From: Lota lota | Lineage: Eukaryota > Chordata > Actinopteri > Gadiformes > Lotidae | Reading direction: 5' to 3' | Length of the DNA: 64,000 nt | NCBI GenBank assembly: GCA_026745465.1 | Contig: JACYXH010000214.1 | Coordinates: 20,001-84,000 of the forward strand | Shown: in pieces, positions 45,424 to 57,203 of the stretch | How positions within the stretch are numbered: position 1 is the stretch's first letter | Layout: each line of letters begins with the position of its first letter | The notes under the pieces: model-generated | The model's input: only the letters and a program-made list of their open reading frames with translations | Databases searched by the model: none | What the model was told of the DNA's origin: nothing | Translations under genes and position numbers: made by a program

Positions 45424-46502
45424 GCTCCTCCCCCGTCCGGGTCGCCGCGCCCCCTTTTGCCCACGGCCCAATCGGAACTGTCGGTCGAAGCGGCCCTTCC
45501 GTCCGTTCTTTGTTTTCCTCCAAGGCGGTCCTTACCGGGGACAGAACGAGGTTCAGAGACACTCCGGCGGCTGTGTGTAAAATCTTTGTGAGGGCAAAAG
45601 GCCAACTTTAATTCTTCATCACCTCTCCATCCCGGCCGCCGCCATCTTTTTCGCGTGGAGGTGGGGGTGGGGGGTATGGGGGTGGGGGTATGGGCTGGGG
45701 GTGGGGGGTATGGGGTGGGGGTGGGGGGTATGGGCTGGGGGTGGGGGGTATGGGGTGGGGGTATGGGGTGGGGGTGGGGGTGGGGGGTATGGGGTGGGGG
45801 TGGGGGGTATGGGCTGGGGGTGGGGGTATGGGGTGGGGGTGGGGGTGGGGGGTATGGGGTTGGGGTGGGGGTATGGGCTGGGGGTGGGGGTGGGGGGTAT
45901 GGGGTGGGGGTGGGGGGTATGGGGTGGGGGTGGGGGGTATGGGGTGGGGGGTGGGGGTATGGGCTGGGGGTGGGGGTGGGGGGTATGGGGTGGGGTGGGG
46001 GGTATGGGGTGGGGGTGGGGGTATGGGGTGGGGGTGGGGGTATGGGCTGGGGGTGGGGGTATGGGGTGGGGGGTTTTAAAGGCTGATGACGTTCAAGCAA
46101 ATCCAATCTGTTCAGAAATGTCACGATGTTCCCATACGCTTTCGGTGTTTCACTTTATTGCAGCGCAAACATTCACACGTGTAGTCTGTACTTTTTTGTC
46201 TGATATTGGGTGGAAAGCGTGGGAATTATTGAATTGATTTTTTTTTCTTCCCGAACATGACGTGAGTCAATTTTATGTTATGTGTTGTTTTAACGTTTTC
46301 TTGGGACACAAATGTTGTGGGGCTCATAGATTGTCTACATTAAATCTAAAATATAAAGCGATACACCAAATTTAAAATCACAGCAGAAGTTAGATTTATC
46401 TTTCTATAAAGAACTATTTTGTGTGTATATTAAGCAAGGTGCCGCATGACACAATATTTATACATAAGTATTTCTTCTAAACAACAAACTACCAAAAATA
46501 AA
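45424..46502 (+). other. chrna4: chrna4 3' UTR with candidate poly(A) signal
   Basis: AATAAA at 46497-46502 is the first clear signal after an AT-rich stretch. The interval includes the G-rich array at 45658-46075. The actual 3' end is inferred only. Confidence 0.45.
45658..46075. repeat. ggtatggggtgggggtgggg array in the chrna4 3' UTR
   Basis: About 420 bp of G and T with periodic ta: units of 18-24 bp, ggggtatggggtgggggtgg and a ggctggggg variant. It contains dozens of G3-G6 tracts on the sense strand. Gly/Trp/Val open frames are artefacts. Confidence 0.95.
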
Positions 46503-47575
46503 ACATTGATCTTGAATTATATTAACCTTTTTACATTTCGCTTCTTTGCTTTTCATCAAGAAAAGAAAGGGTAATTCATTCTTCATTTCTCACTAAACAC
46601 ATTCCCCAATTTCATCACTTCTTCCTTAAATGAAACAAAGGCTATTCTTGAACAAGTTTCAATGTCACTGAGAAACTGTGTAAACAGTCAAGTCAGACCC
46701 ATATGAGGACAGTTTCCTGATGTCATCTCCAACACTGGAAAGCAATGGAGAAGCCATCTTGTATCCATCCAATATCCTCCAATGGCCGTGTATTAACGTA
46801 GTCTAATATGACCTCTGATACGATCAACATTCAACAATGTGGACGTTTCTAAAGCGATCGGCCGACAATGTCACCAATGTTCCCAATATTGAACCTTTTT
46901 TACATAAGCATACTGTAACACTGGTCCACCCATATTAAGAACTAGTCTGCGGTCTTGTTTATCTTCTCACAAATCCCGGCATTGTACATCGAGTAGTTTG
47001 ACAAATGGATGAAAGATATTACATTTTGGCCGCTATAAAAGAGTTACACATAGCTGAGTTTTATCCGTTGAATATCGAATCTGAGTTCGGTATATGAATG
47101 CCGACAAATATATGACGTTATTCGAGTTTACATTTTCGGATTTCGATTTCGTATTCATCTCTGTGGTTAGCAGAATAGTTTGAACTGCCGCCACGCTATG
47201 GCATGGCTGTACAACTTTGTAAACGATCCTAGTGTAGACAGCCTTTTCTCTGCGCTATCCATCATCAAAGAAAATAAACGACAAGACAAGACAAACTGTT
47301 CTCGGATATAAAATAAGGCTTTATAAAATACCACTTATCATTGAACCAGAACTAACACTCCAGTCCGAAACTCTCTCAGTGTCCGAAATCTGGTCAATCT
47401 GACACGGCAGAGAGTCTCCTAGCGTTGGGGGCACGGGGGGGCACAGGAGCCCAGGGGAGAAGTGCTTACTGGGGGAAAGAAGCACATTATGGTATTGACT
47501 GATCTGAGTGACTGGCTTTATGATGCGCATGCTGGGCATCCGTATCAATTTAAAAGATTAAACACTTGGCTACTG
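46503..47575. other. Intergenic, nothing recognised
   Basis: AT-rich unique sequence between chrna4 and the ggga repeats. A second AATAAA lies near 47272-47278. No gene was seen. Confidence 0.5.
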
Positions 47576-47579
47576 ATGG

Positions 47580-47752
47580 GATGTGGGTGAGGGAGGGAGG
47601 GATGGGTTGAGGGAGGGAGGGAGGGAGGAAGGGAGGAAGGGAGGGAGGGATGGGTTGAGGGAGGGAGGAAGGGAGGGAGGGATGGGTTGAGGGAGGGAGG
47701 GAGGGAGGAAGGAGGAAGGAAGGAAGGAAGGGAGGAAGGGAGGGAGGGATTG
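47580..47752. repeat. gggaggga / gggatgggttga repeats
   Basis: gggagggaggaa blocks with tgggttgagggagggagg recurring every 45-55 bp. Confidence 0.92.
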
Positions 47753-49085
47753 GGTTTGTGAGGGAGAGATGGAGAGTGTCTGAGTGAGTGACTGAATAAG
47801 TGGGTGCAGGACAGAGTGAAAGAGTGTGAGTGCATGTGTGAGGGGGTCCGGAGGGAGTGTGTGTGTGTGTGTTTATGAGCATGTGTCGGAGTTAATGAGT
47901 GTGCGTGTGTCTGTGTGAGGAATCGCAGCAGTGGTTGAGAATGTGTGTGAGTGAATGGCTCATGAGGGTGAGTGACAGAGTGAGGGTACAAGTGAGCGTG
48001 TGTGTACAGTGTACGTGAGAGAGAAGTCCGTCTTTGTCTTCACCTCCTCCTCCGCGTGGCGACTGCGCTTGCGTTAAACCAGGTAACGCTACACCTGAGC
48101 GGCCAAACAGGACGACCTTGACGTCGACCTCAGAACACAAACGATAGCGTTTCAGACGGCTCAGCAGTCGTGCGAGCCATTGATCTGTACGGAGGGGAAA
48201 AAAATACAAAATAAAGCTGGCCGAAAGTTGCAGCGAAGCACAATATGGAAACTACTTTGAACAAGGTGAACAGAATGGTACTTTAACTCGGCCACATAAT
48301 AGAATCGGCCCACCGTGTCTATTTACTCATTTCTTTTTAATCAGGGATGTGCAACCAAAGAGCGTTCATGCTAAGCAGCACCCTGAGCCCTCAAACTAAA
48401 ACTATTCCCCGACGGTGAAGGATGAACACGGCTGTAACAAGTCTGCTCGGCTCCTTTGTTTTGCGTTGAACTTTCAGGGACTCGCGGGACATTCGTTTTC
48501 ATTCGCCCTTCTGGGTTTGTCTGTAACACACAATGTGTTGAGCGTTTGGCCCTGAACGAAACCGACAGTCTCTGTGATTCATTAAAAGATAGAACATTTA
48601 GGCTTTGATTATAATATAATAATACACATAACAGAGCTGTTAAGAGTCACACGGCACAATGGAACAGTCAGCTACTTGGGCCTTTGTTCAGGGGATGTTA
48701 CTGGTTCTGTGCAGTAAGCCGTAGCACTAAGTTTGTCATTTAATCACGATTGTAATTTAAACCAAGCTGACCTTCGATCATTACATTTCTATTTCATGAT
48801 TTGCTTTCCAGATTAGGATGTGCAAACCCTTGCAAAATCAATCCAGGGCACGGATAAAGCGTGTAATTATTGTTTTGGATCAGTTAGTAGATGGCACCTC
48901 GTTAATGGTACAGCGATGGTAAGGTAAAAGACCAGACCAGTTTCAGAAAGACTGTTGATGACCAAAAGTTGGTTAATTATAGTTCATATAATAGTTCCTA
49001 CATTTCCTTTTCCTGTGTTTGGAAATCATAAGATCCCTATGCACGTAAATGAATACTATTGACAATTCAGTAATTTGGCAAACAG
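47753..49085. other. Intergenic, nothing recognised
   Basis: A tgagtgtgtg-rich stretch runs to about 48010, then unique AT-rich sequence. No exon or RNA gene was identified. Confidence 0.5.
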
Positions 49086-49089
49086 ACTA

Positions 49090-49215
49090 ATCCAAAGTGG
49101 CTTCGTGGGTCTCATCTGGGACGTCCACAAGGCACAGGTAGGGTTAGGGGCATCTTGCTCTACGGTGCCTGCAGGTTAGACAGCGGACATCGGGGATCAA
49201 ACACAGAACCTCGAC
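49090..49215 (-). mobile_element. Probable SINE fragment, reverse orientation
   Basis: On the minus strand, ggttctgtgtttgatccccg resembles a B-box region and gtgccttgtggacgtcccag may be body sequence. The tail is not clear, so this is tentative. Confidence 0.35.
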
Positions 49216-49315
49216 ACCCCAGCGTAGACCCCCCCCCCCCCCCCCCCCCCCATGATGAGATCCTTCAGTCAACCAGAACAAGAACTGGAGCACTGGAGAA
49301 ACAGGGTTTTGATCC

Positions 49316-49389
49316 CTTATTTGTGTTGTGGGAACAATGTCTTTGGGAAAAGGCGATCCCAAAGACATTGTTCACACAACACAAATAAG
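49316..49389. ncRNA. Candidate hairpin, 33-bp arms and 8-nt loop
   Basis: Left arm 49316-49348 (cttatttgtgttgtggg, then aacaatgtctttggga) pairs with right arm 49357-49389 (tcccaaagacattgttc, then acacaacacaaataag) with one mismatch; the loop is aaaggcga. The size fits a microRNA-type precursor, but near-perfect arms also fit a young fold-back or a MITE-like inverted repeat. It lies between the 3' ends of chrna4 and zgpat. Transcription is unknown. Confidence 0.4.
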
Positions 49390-49780
49390 TGTGTGAGTGT
49401 GTGGAGGAGGGAGTGTGTGTGTGTGTGCGTGTGTGCAAAGGAGGGATTATGTGGATGAGTGTGTGTGTGTGTGTGCGAAGGAGAGATTGTGTGGATGAGT
49501 GTGTGTGTGTGTGTGCGACGGAGGGATTATGTGGACGAGTGTGTGTGAAGGCGGGATTGTGTGGATGAGTGAGTGTGTGTGTGTAAAGGAGGGATTGTGC
49601 AGATGAGTGTGTGTGTGTGTGTGTGGTTGTGTGTGAATGAGTGTGTGTGTGTGTGGCAGCTTTTTTCCATAACATCTTGTTCACAAAGATGTGAGTTTGT
49701 GAGTGAGCGAGTGAATGTGTGTGCGTGCGTGTGTGTGTGTGCGTGTGTGTGTGCGTGCGTGCGAGCGTTCTCATTACGCC
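49390..49780. repeat. gtgtgtg/aaggagggattgtgtggatg array
   Basis: Five to six diverged copies of ggagggattatgtggatgag joined by (GT)n, followed by simple (GT)n and gtgcgtgcg. Confidence 0.88.
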
Positions 49781-49820
49781 AGCAACCAGGGAGCCGTCAG
49801 GAGGGCCGCGCCCTGGCGGG

Positions 49821-50520
<700 letters not shown>

Positions 50521-50725
50521 GTTTGTGGGGGTGGGTATTTGGTGGTGGGTGGGGCAGTGGCCGTCGTAATAGCAGGCGAGGCGCTAGGGGATAGCCCACC
50601 TGGACTGTGGAGTGAAGCTAAACACCAGGCCATCGTCTCTCTGTGTAGAGCGAGATCCAGGAATCTATAGGTGTGCCGCGCAGGGGCAAGGAAGAGACTG
50701 GTCAGCCACCACACAACCTCGGACT

Positions 50726-50728
<3 letters not shown>

Positions 50729-50806
<78 letters not shown>
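50729..50806. repeat. (GT)n microsatellite
   Basis: About 39 uninterrupted GT units. Confidence 0.96.
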
Positions 50807-50807
<1 letters not shown>

Positions 50808-50911
50808 ATTCTCACCCAGAGGACCCTATTACAAATTGAAACATTTCACTGCATTCAGCACAACAGCACTCTGAAAGAAAAGAAAGACTACTTTTGCTGT
50901 GTGTGTATCTA

Positions 50912-51215
50912 AGTATCTAGGCTGCTACTAGGTAGCTAGGCAGCGAGGTCTCTAGGCTGCTACTAGGTAGCTAGGCAGCGAGGTCTCTAGGCTGCTACTA
51001 GGTAGCTAGGCAGCGAGGTCTCTAGGCTGCTAGGTAGCTAGGCAGCGAGGTCTCTAGGCTGCTAGGTAGCTAGGCAGCGAGGTCTCTAGGCTGCTAGGTA
51101 GCTAGGCAGCGAGGTCTCTAGGCTGCTAGGTAGCTAGGCAGCGAGGTCTCTAGGCTGCTAGGTAGCTAGGCAGCGAGGTCTCTAGGCTGCTAGGTAGCTA
51201 GGCAGCGAGGTCTCG
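50912..51215. repeat. 32/35-bp minisatellite, 9 copies
   Basis: The unit is ctaggctgctaggtagctag followed by gcagcgaggtct (32 bp). The first three copies carry an extra act (35 bp). The change of unit length at one point shows where the array expanded. Confidence 0.94.
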
Positions 51216-51279
51216 AGAGCAGGTCATTAATTCAGGGCTCAGTGTGTGATGTGTCCAGACCGTGACACCAGACCAGACC

Positions 51280-51297
51280 CCCCCCCCCCCCCCCCAC
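51280..51297. repeat. Poly-C run
   Basis: About 17 C residues, single A at the end. Confidence 0.88.
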
Positions 51298-51486
51298 CCG
51301 CCAAACACGACTTCAACCTTTCCTGCAGGGACAGGAAACAAGAGGCCAGGGAAGTGCAGCCAATCAAGATGTGAAGAAAGCGCAGCGTGGCGCCAGACAG
51401 ACAGACAGACGCGTCTCTCCCCACACAGCCGGAGAGGAAGAGGGGGGCTCCTGAACAATTAGTCATGAAGACCAAGACGATCTGCG

Positions 51487-51675
51487 GGCAGGATTGGCTA
51501 GTCAGCGGTAGGGCTGTAAAAGGTTCTGGGTTTGAATCCCAGTGTACACAGTCTACAACCAGTAGTCATCTTTAGAGCAAGGTGACCCTTGACCCCTACC
51601 TGCTCCTTTATGACGTGGATCTAAAACACTGCAAGTCGCTTTGGACAAAAGCATCCACTGAATGACTACTGATGA
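51487..51675 (+). mobile_element. tRNA-derived SINE copy, best preserved
   Basis: Head ttggctagtcagcggtaggg, B box gggtttgaatccc (51527-51539), body cccttgacccctacctgctc, and tail gtcgctttggacaaaagcat, then ccactgaatgactactga. The body phrase is shared with the copies at 56317 and 63887, so these form one family. Confidence 0.58.
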
Positions 51676-52388
51676 CTGGAACGGACGGAGAAATGGAAGA
51701 GTAGGGGAGCGTTTATGAAAGTCTGAGGGACACCGCAGATCTGAGAAGAACGAGGAGAACTAACAACGTTAAATGGCTGAAAAGCGAAGAAAAGACGAAA
51801 CGCGTGCACAATTGACGACAACGGAAACCTTCTGTATTCTTTATGTACACTGTACAGGAACAACATAACAGCGAAAGGCGGAGTGCGAGTGTCATGTGAC
51901 GGTCATGTGACCGTGTGACGATACATAACAGAAGGGGATGGATGACGACGTTGAAGACCGCTGTGGACTTTTCCGGAAGCCAACTGTCATTTGAGTTCCA
52001 CACTGAAGCAGCCAGGGTTCAGCAGTTCATGGCTACCAGGGTTGAGTTCACGATGAGAAGGAAACACAGGCGTTGAGTGATGGTGAATATCCGGTTTGAA
52101 AACTTTCTTTGGGGTTTGCTGCTCCCGGGGTTAACAGAGTTTATTTAACGAGAAAGAAAAATGACTAAGTAAAGAATGTCGTTCCTTTCATTCACAATCC
52201 ATACCTGAAAAAACAAACCAAGAACTAATGTCTTTAGTATCACCGGTCCCAGAGGTCCAGATCATCTTCCTCCTCCAGGAGCGAGAGGAAGGGTTCATCC
52301 TGAGGTCAGAGGTCAGAGGGTTCCCTCCGTTAATGGCACTAGGATCCGAGGCAGCGGGGTGGGAGGGGCTGGGGTCTGGGTCTAAAGG
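51676..52388 (-). other. zgpat: zgpat 3' flank / 3' UTR
   Basis: No coding content was recognised. The part next to 52389 is the zgpat 3' UTR by position; a minus-strand poly(A) signal is not obvious enough to name. Confidence 0.4.
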
Positions 52389-52529
52389 TCAGAACTGGGT
52401 CATCTTCTTGTGTGTGTCGGCCTTGCGGTGCTGGGTCTGGACCGTCTGCTCCTGGGCCTTCAGAGACACCAGCTGGCTGCGGGCCGCAACCAGCTGCTCC
52501 TCCAGACGTCTCACCACACACACATCCCT

Positions 52530-52577
<48 letters not shown>

Positions 52578-55500
52578 TAATTTGGTATCAGGGGAATTTA
52601 AGTATGGACGCTAAGCTATGCTACGGCACGCTAGGCTAGGGTGTGCTATGCTACGATACGGTACACTAAGGTACAGTACGCTATGCTACGGTACGCTAGG
52701 CTAGGGTGTGCTATGCTAGGGTACGGTACACTAAGGTATAGTACGCTATACTACGGTTAACTACTGTGCGGTACGCTACGGTACAGTACGCTAGGCTAGG
52801 GTACGCTATGCTACGGTACGGTACACTGCGGTACGCTTCGGTATGGTACGCTAGGCTAGGGTACGCTATGCTACGGTACGGTACACTGCGGTACGCTACC
52901 GTATGGTGCGCTATGCTATGGTACGGTACACTGCGGTACGCTTCGGTATGGTGCGCTAGGCTAGGGTACGCTAGGCTACGGTACGGTACCTTCCGGTGCG
53001 CTTGCGCAGCGCCTCCGTGATGCGCTGGATCTCCCGCTCCGTCTGGGAGACGCGCTCCGTGGCCTGGAACAGCCGGACGTTGAGGCTACGCTTAGCGCTC
53101 TCCCCGCCGCGGTACGCCTCCGCGCCGGAGGAGGGGGAGGGCTTCCCCGGGCCGGCCGACGCCCCCTCCGCGCCCCCGTCCCCCAGCTTGCGGTTGAGGA
53201 AGTCGAAGACGTTGCGGCGCCCCCCGGTGGCTCTGGCCCGGGGCGCCCTCTTCCTCTTGGGGCCGGGCTGGGGGCCGTCGCCGGGGCGCGGGCCCCGGCG
53301 CTGGGCCCTGGGCTGGCTGAGCTCGGCGCTCTGGTCCAGGGACGCCCCCTTGGGGAGGAGCACCGCCATGACGGGCTCCACGCGGCCCTCCTGCTGCTTC
53401 CCCAGGCCTGGGAACACACTCCCCTTAGTACTCAGGGTCGACTGTCCCTCTCTAATACTGACCCTTCATTCATACAGCATGGTGTTAATACCATTTACTT
53501 AGTAACAATACTATGACTAATACTATCAATACTAACACCATCGGCATATTATTACTATATATAGTATTAATATCATTTACATAGTACTAATACTATCACT
53601 ATCGTGTGAACACTATCAACATAGTGCTTATACTATAGGTTAAACTCTATGAACCTAGTATCACTGTATAGAATAGGGACTGATATCTAACATAAAACAA
53701 GCGTCTGGATCCGATAGCGCGGCCTCATCTTTGTGCCGGGATATTCCCTCATTAGCCTCGAGGTTTAACCTTTAATCATCCTTTCCTTTGTGTCAGTTGT
53801 CTGTTCAGCTCAGGAGGTCACAGGAGCGCTGTTTCCAATCAAATCCCCTTTTTAGTCAAACCAAACAACGTGGGGAAACACGGCCCACGCACGAGAAACA
53901 ATGTCCCCCCGGACACACAGAGGGACTGGAGCTGACACTGTGCTGGGCTCTTCCCCTCACCTTTCCCGTATTCGTAGCCCATCTTCAGCATGAGTCTGGA
54001 GCCTATGCCCCTCGTGTGGGCCTCCCAGCCCCCGAAGTCAGAGGAGGAGGTGGTGGTCGAGTCCCCGTCTTGGGACTGAACCACTGCAAGATCACAATAA
54101 TTATTATCATTAGTACACTTTACTTGTATAGCGCCTTTAAAAACAATGTTTACTACAGTTATTAATATTATTATCATTAGGTTACATTACCTTGGGTTAC
54201 ATCAACGTTTACTAAAGTTATTAATATTAAGATCATTAGGTTACCTTAGGTTAGGTTACATCTTTTACTAAAGTTATTAATATTATTATCATTAGGTTAC
54301 CTTAGGTTAGGTTACATCGTTTACTAAAGTTATTAATATTATTATCATTAGGTTACCTTAGGTTAGGTTACATCGTTTACTAAAGTTATTAATATTATTA
54401 TCATTAGGTTACCTTAGGTTAGGTTACATCGTTTACTAAAGTTATTAATATTATTATCATTAGGTTACCTTAGGTTAGGTTACATCGTTTACTAAAGTTA
54501 TTAATATTATTATCATTAGGTTACCTTAGGTTAGGTTACATCGTTTACTAAAGTTATTAATATTATTATCATTAGGTTACCTTAGGTTAGGTTACATAGT
54601 TTACTAAAGTTATTAATATTATTATCATTAGGTTACCTTACCTTAGGATACATCAACGTTTACTACAGTGCAGAGTAAAACACTCAGAAGCTACGGATCT
54701 ATAAAGGGAGAGCTATGCTAACGCGGTGGTGAGGGATCATCAATCCCCTGTTGCCTTGCCGTGCTTTTGCGTTTTTTATTGATCCCACTTCGATTTATTA
54801 CATTTTCTAGCATCCTGAGCAGAGCAATTTGAACAGAAACAATTCCCCCCCCCCCCCCCCCCCCCCCCCGGCATAATAACGTCTTCAAGATCAATAACAA
54901 ATCAAATAAGATATTCAATTCAATTAAATAGAGATTGATAACATGTAGTACACAACATAGTAAGATATTAGTTATTAGAGCAGATAAAAGGGAGTTAAGG
55001 AGAACAGGTTCCTAAGGGGGAGGGGGGGGGGGGGGGGGGGAGACAGACAGACAGGCAGACAGACAGCTCAGCGCTTGGCTCACACAGACGCTGAGACCAG
55101 CCACGGCTTGTTTTAATGAGGTACACACTCATCCAACATGTGGTGTTGTTGTGTATGCTGATAGATGTGTTCACCCCATACTGGCTTTTGTCCTTTTTTT
55201 CTGTTGTTCAGCCGAATCTCGTCGGTGCACATATCGCATCATCTCATATCATCATCTTATTCATCATTCATCCAACAATGAATTTCTATACAGGGGTTAG
55301 AAATAAATCAGATACAGTATGACAGTTATCTAAAAGCCCAAATATATAATATCAAGAGAGAGAGACAGAGAGAGACAGATAGACAATGGGACAGAGAGCA
55401 AAAGAGACAGACAGAGAGAGAGAGAACGAGACAGACCTTTGGCATAGACGGCGTCTTGGTCATCGTCTTGGTCAGATGAGTCGGACGAGGAAAGGTCGTC

Positions 55501-56054
55501 TTCTCTCATTGGTGGGATGACGCCGTCACCCTCGACGACAGCATCCTTCAGCAACAGGGAGTCAAACTTCACAGTGTAGAAGCCGTTGTCAATTTCTACG
55601 CCGGAGGAAGGAAGGGAGAGGGAACACAGATTAACACCAAGTTTAAGTAATCTACACTAACCTAAGGAGAGGGAACACAGATTAACACTTACTTAAAATA
55701 ACCTTACAGTTCAACAACAACTGGGCTCTTTGATTTAGTAAGTACTGTATTTAGTCATTGATGAAGTGTAGTGTACACAATTGTACATTACAATTCATCA
55801 CACAAATAAACAATTGAATATGCGGAGGTTTGACAATTTAGTGCGCAGACTACAAGTACATTATATCAACCTTGTAAATATATACAATTAAATTGCTGTA
55901 CGCACACACATTGCTGTACGCACACCACACGAACACCACACCCACACACATGCACACGCACACACACACAGGGGTGCCACACACACACACCACACACATG
56001 CACACGCACACACACACAGGGGTGCCACGCACACGCACAAACACACAGGGGTGC

Positions 56055-56120
<66 letters not shown>

Positions 56121-57203
56121 GGTGCTGACCGAGGATCCTGGCCGGGTACCAGATGCCGTCCTCGTGCCGGGCCAGGCAGGTGGACCCCTCCAGCAGGTTG
56201 CCGGGGTCCAGCTCCAGGAAGGGTCTGAGCTCCGACACGTAGACCACCTCCCCGTGGGAGAACCTGCCGGGGAGACCCCATCCAGAAGAAAGACCCAGTC
56301 AGCCCATGAGTGACTTTTGAGTCCAGCGGCTAGGGCGTTTGACTCGAGAGCCGACAGGTGCCGGGTTTGAATCCGGACATGCCTTGACCCCTACCTGCAC
56401 TGCATCTGTATCGCTGCGTTTCAAAGTGTCTGCTGTTCATCATTACACGTCACACCACTTTAAGCTGCCTTGTAACGGCTGGTCAACATCTCACACCTGG
56501 CGGCCCCATAGGGCCCACTGAACACGCGTTTCCTACTACTGGTTCTACTGGTTCAACCCGCTTACCTGCAGCTTTGCTCAAAGCGACACTTGTCCTCCAG
56601 GAAGAAGGGGCAGGGCTTCAGGGACTTGTGGGTGGGGTAGACGTAGAGCACCCTGACCTGCGCCTCATCCCCATCCGGAGCCTCTCTGCCCACCACCATG
56701 GCGTTGTGGTACTCCAGCGTCCCCCATGTGGTGCGGTACGGCGCCCGCACCTTGGTGCCACTGAGCGTGTCTTCACCACCGCCGCCATCATCATCCTCCT
56801 CACCACCACCATCATCATCATCATCGCCGCCACCGTTCTCCTCCTCCTCCTCCTCTTCCTCCCTGCCGTTCACTCTCACGGCAGCGACGCTCCCGGAGGG
56901 GCCCTCGAGCTCCGAGTAGAAAGCCGCAAACTCGTGGTCGAAGCCGCCGTTGGCCTCGTCCCCCACTGTGCCCCCAGTGCTCCCAGTGCTCCCAGTGCTC
57001 CCCTCCAGGCTGGCTAGCAGCTGGCTCTTCTTCACAGAGACCAGGCTAGCTTCGGTCAGCTCTATCAGCTGCGTGAGGTCGTCTCTGAGCTGCAGCAGGT
57101 CAGCCTGGTGGGCGGGGTCAAGGCCTGCGGCCAAGGCCTTCTCCACCTGCTGGAGCTGGGCCCGGTAGGCGGCGATGGCCGCCTCCAACGACTCCTCATC
57201 CAT
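52389..57203 (-). CDS. zgpat: zgpat, zinc finger CCCH and G-patch protein
   Basis: Nuclear RNA/DNA-binding protein; in mammals a NuRD-linked transcriptional repressor that also takes part in splicing. Coding exons from 5' to 3' on the minus strand: 57203-56566, 56263-56130, 55595-55437, 54083-53961, 53407-52990 and 52527-52389. Phases close to 1611 nt, 536 aa (human 531). The start MDEESLEAAIAAYRAQLQQ matches the family N-terminus, with an early coiled coil. The CCCH finger is C198-x7-C206-x5-C212-x3-H216, split by intron 1. A Tudor-like segment (LARHEDGIWYPARILEIDNG, then FYTVKFDSLLL) covers about 240-280. The G-patch (GGWEAHTRGIGSRLMLKMGY, then EYGKGLGK) lies near 327-355, split between exons 4 and 5. 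The C-terminal coiled coil ends RKADTHKKMTQF. Acidic and Asp/Gly-rich linkers carry GAT repeats. A possible acceptor at tgcag just upstream suggests a 5' UTR intron. Confidence 0.96.
52528..52989 (-). repeat. Last zgpat intron: (CA)n plus ggtacgctatgctac array
   Basis: (CA)n at 52530-52572, then about 370 bp of units built on ctaggctagggtacgctatg and ctacggtacggtacactgcg (about 60-bp higher-order unit, 10-bp sub-period). The array runs to the exon boundary: the donor on the minus strand, gtaccgtacc, is itself a copy of the repeat phrase. Confidence 0.92.
53408..53960 (-). other. zgpat: zgpat intron 4
   Basis: Minus-strand donor gtgagg (53960) and acceptor gttcccag. It holds diffuse actaatactatc-type variation at 53490-53660 but no other feature. 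Confidence 0.75.
54180..54660. repeat. 56-bp AT-rich minisatellite in zgpat intron 3
   Basis: About eight copies of attattatcattaggttacc, then ttaggttaggttacatcgtt and tactaaagttattaat; adjacent copies are almost identical. The first and last copies differ (acatcaacgtttac). Confidence 0.94.
54661..55436 (-). other. zgpat: Remainder of zgpat intron 3
   Basis: Poly-C at 54846-54869, poly-G at 55024-55040 followed by agacagacag, and a gagagagacag tract at 55356-55435 adjoining the exon donor. No exon seen. Confidence 0.7.
55596..56129 (-). other. zgpat: zgpat intron 2 with CA repeats and poly-G
   Basis: cacacgcacacacacaggggtgccac blocks recur three times at 55945-56052, then (CA)n and a G run at 56084-56119. 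In the zgpat sense strand this is a C run starting 10 nt after the exon 2 donor. Confidence 0.85.
56317..56440 (+). mobile_element. tRNA-derived SINE copy in zgpat intron 1
   Basis: Head ccagcggctagggcgtttga, B box gggtttgaatccg (56361-56373), body ccttgacccctacctgcact, and a decayed tail ttcaaagtgtctgctgttc. It is inserted in the 302-bp intron, opposite in strand to zgpat. Confidence 0.55.
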
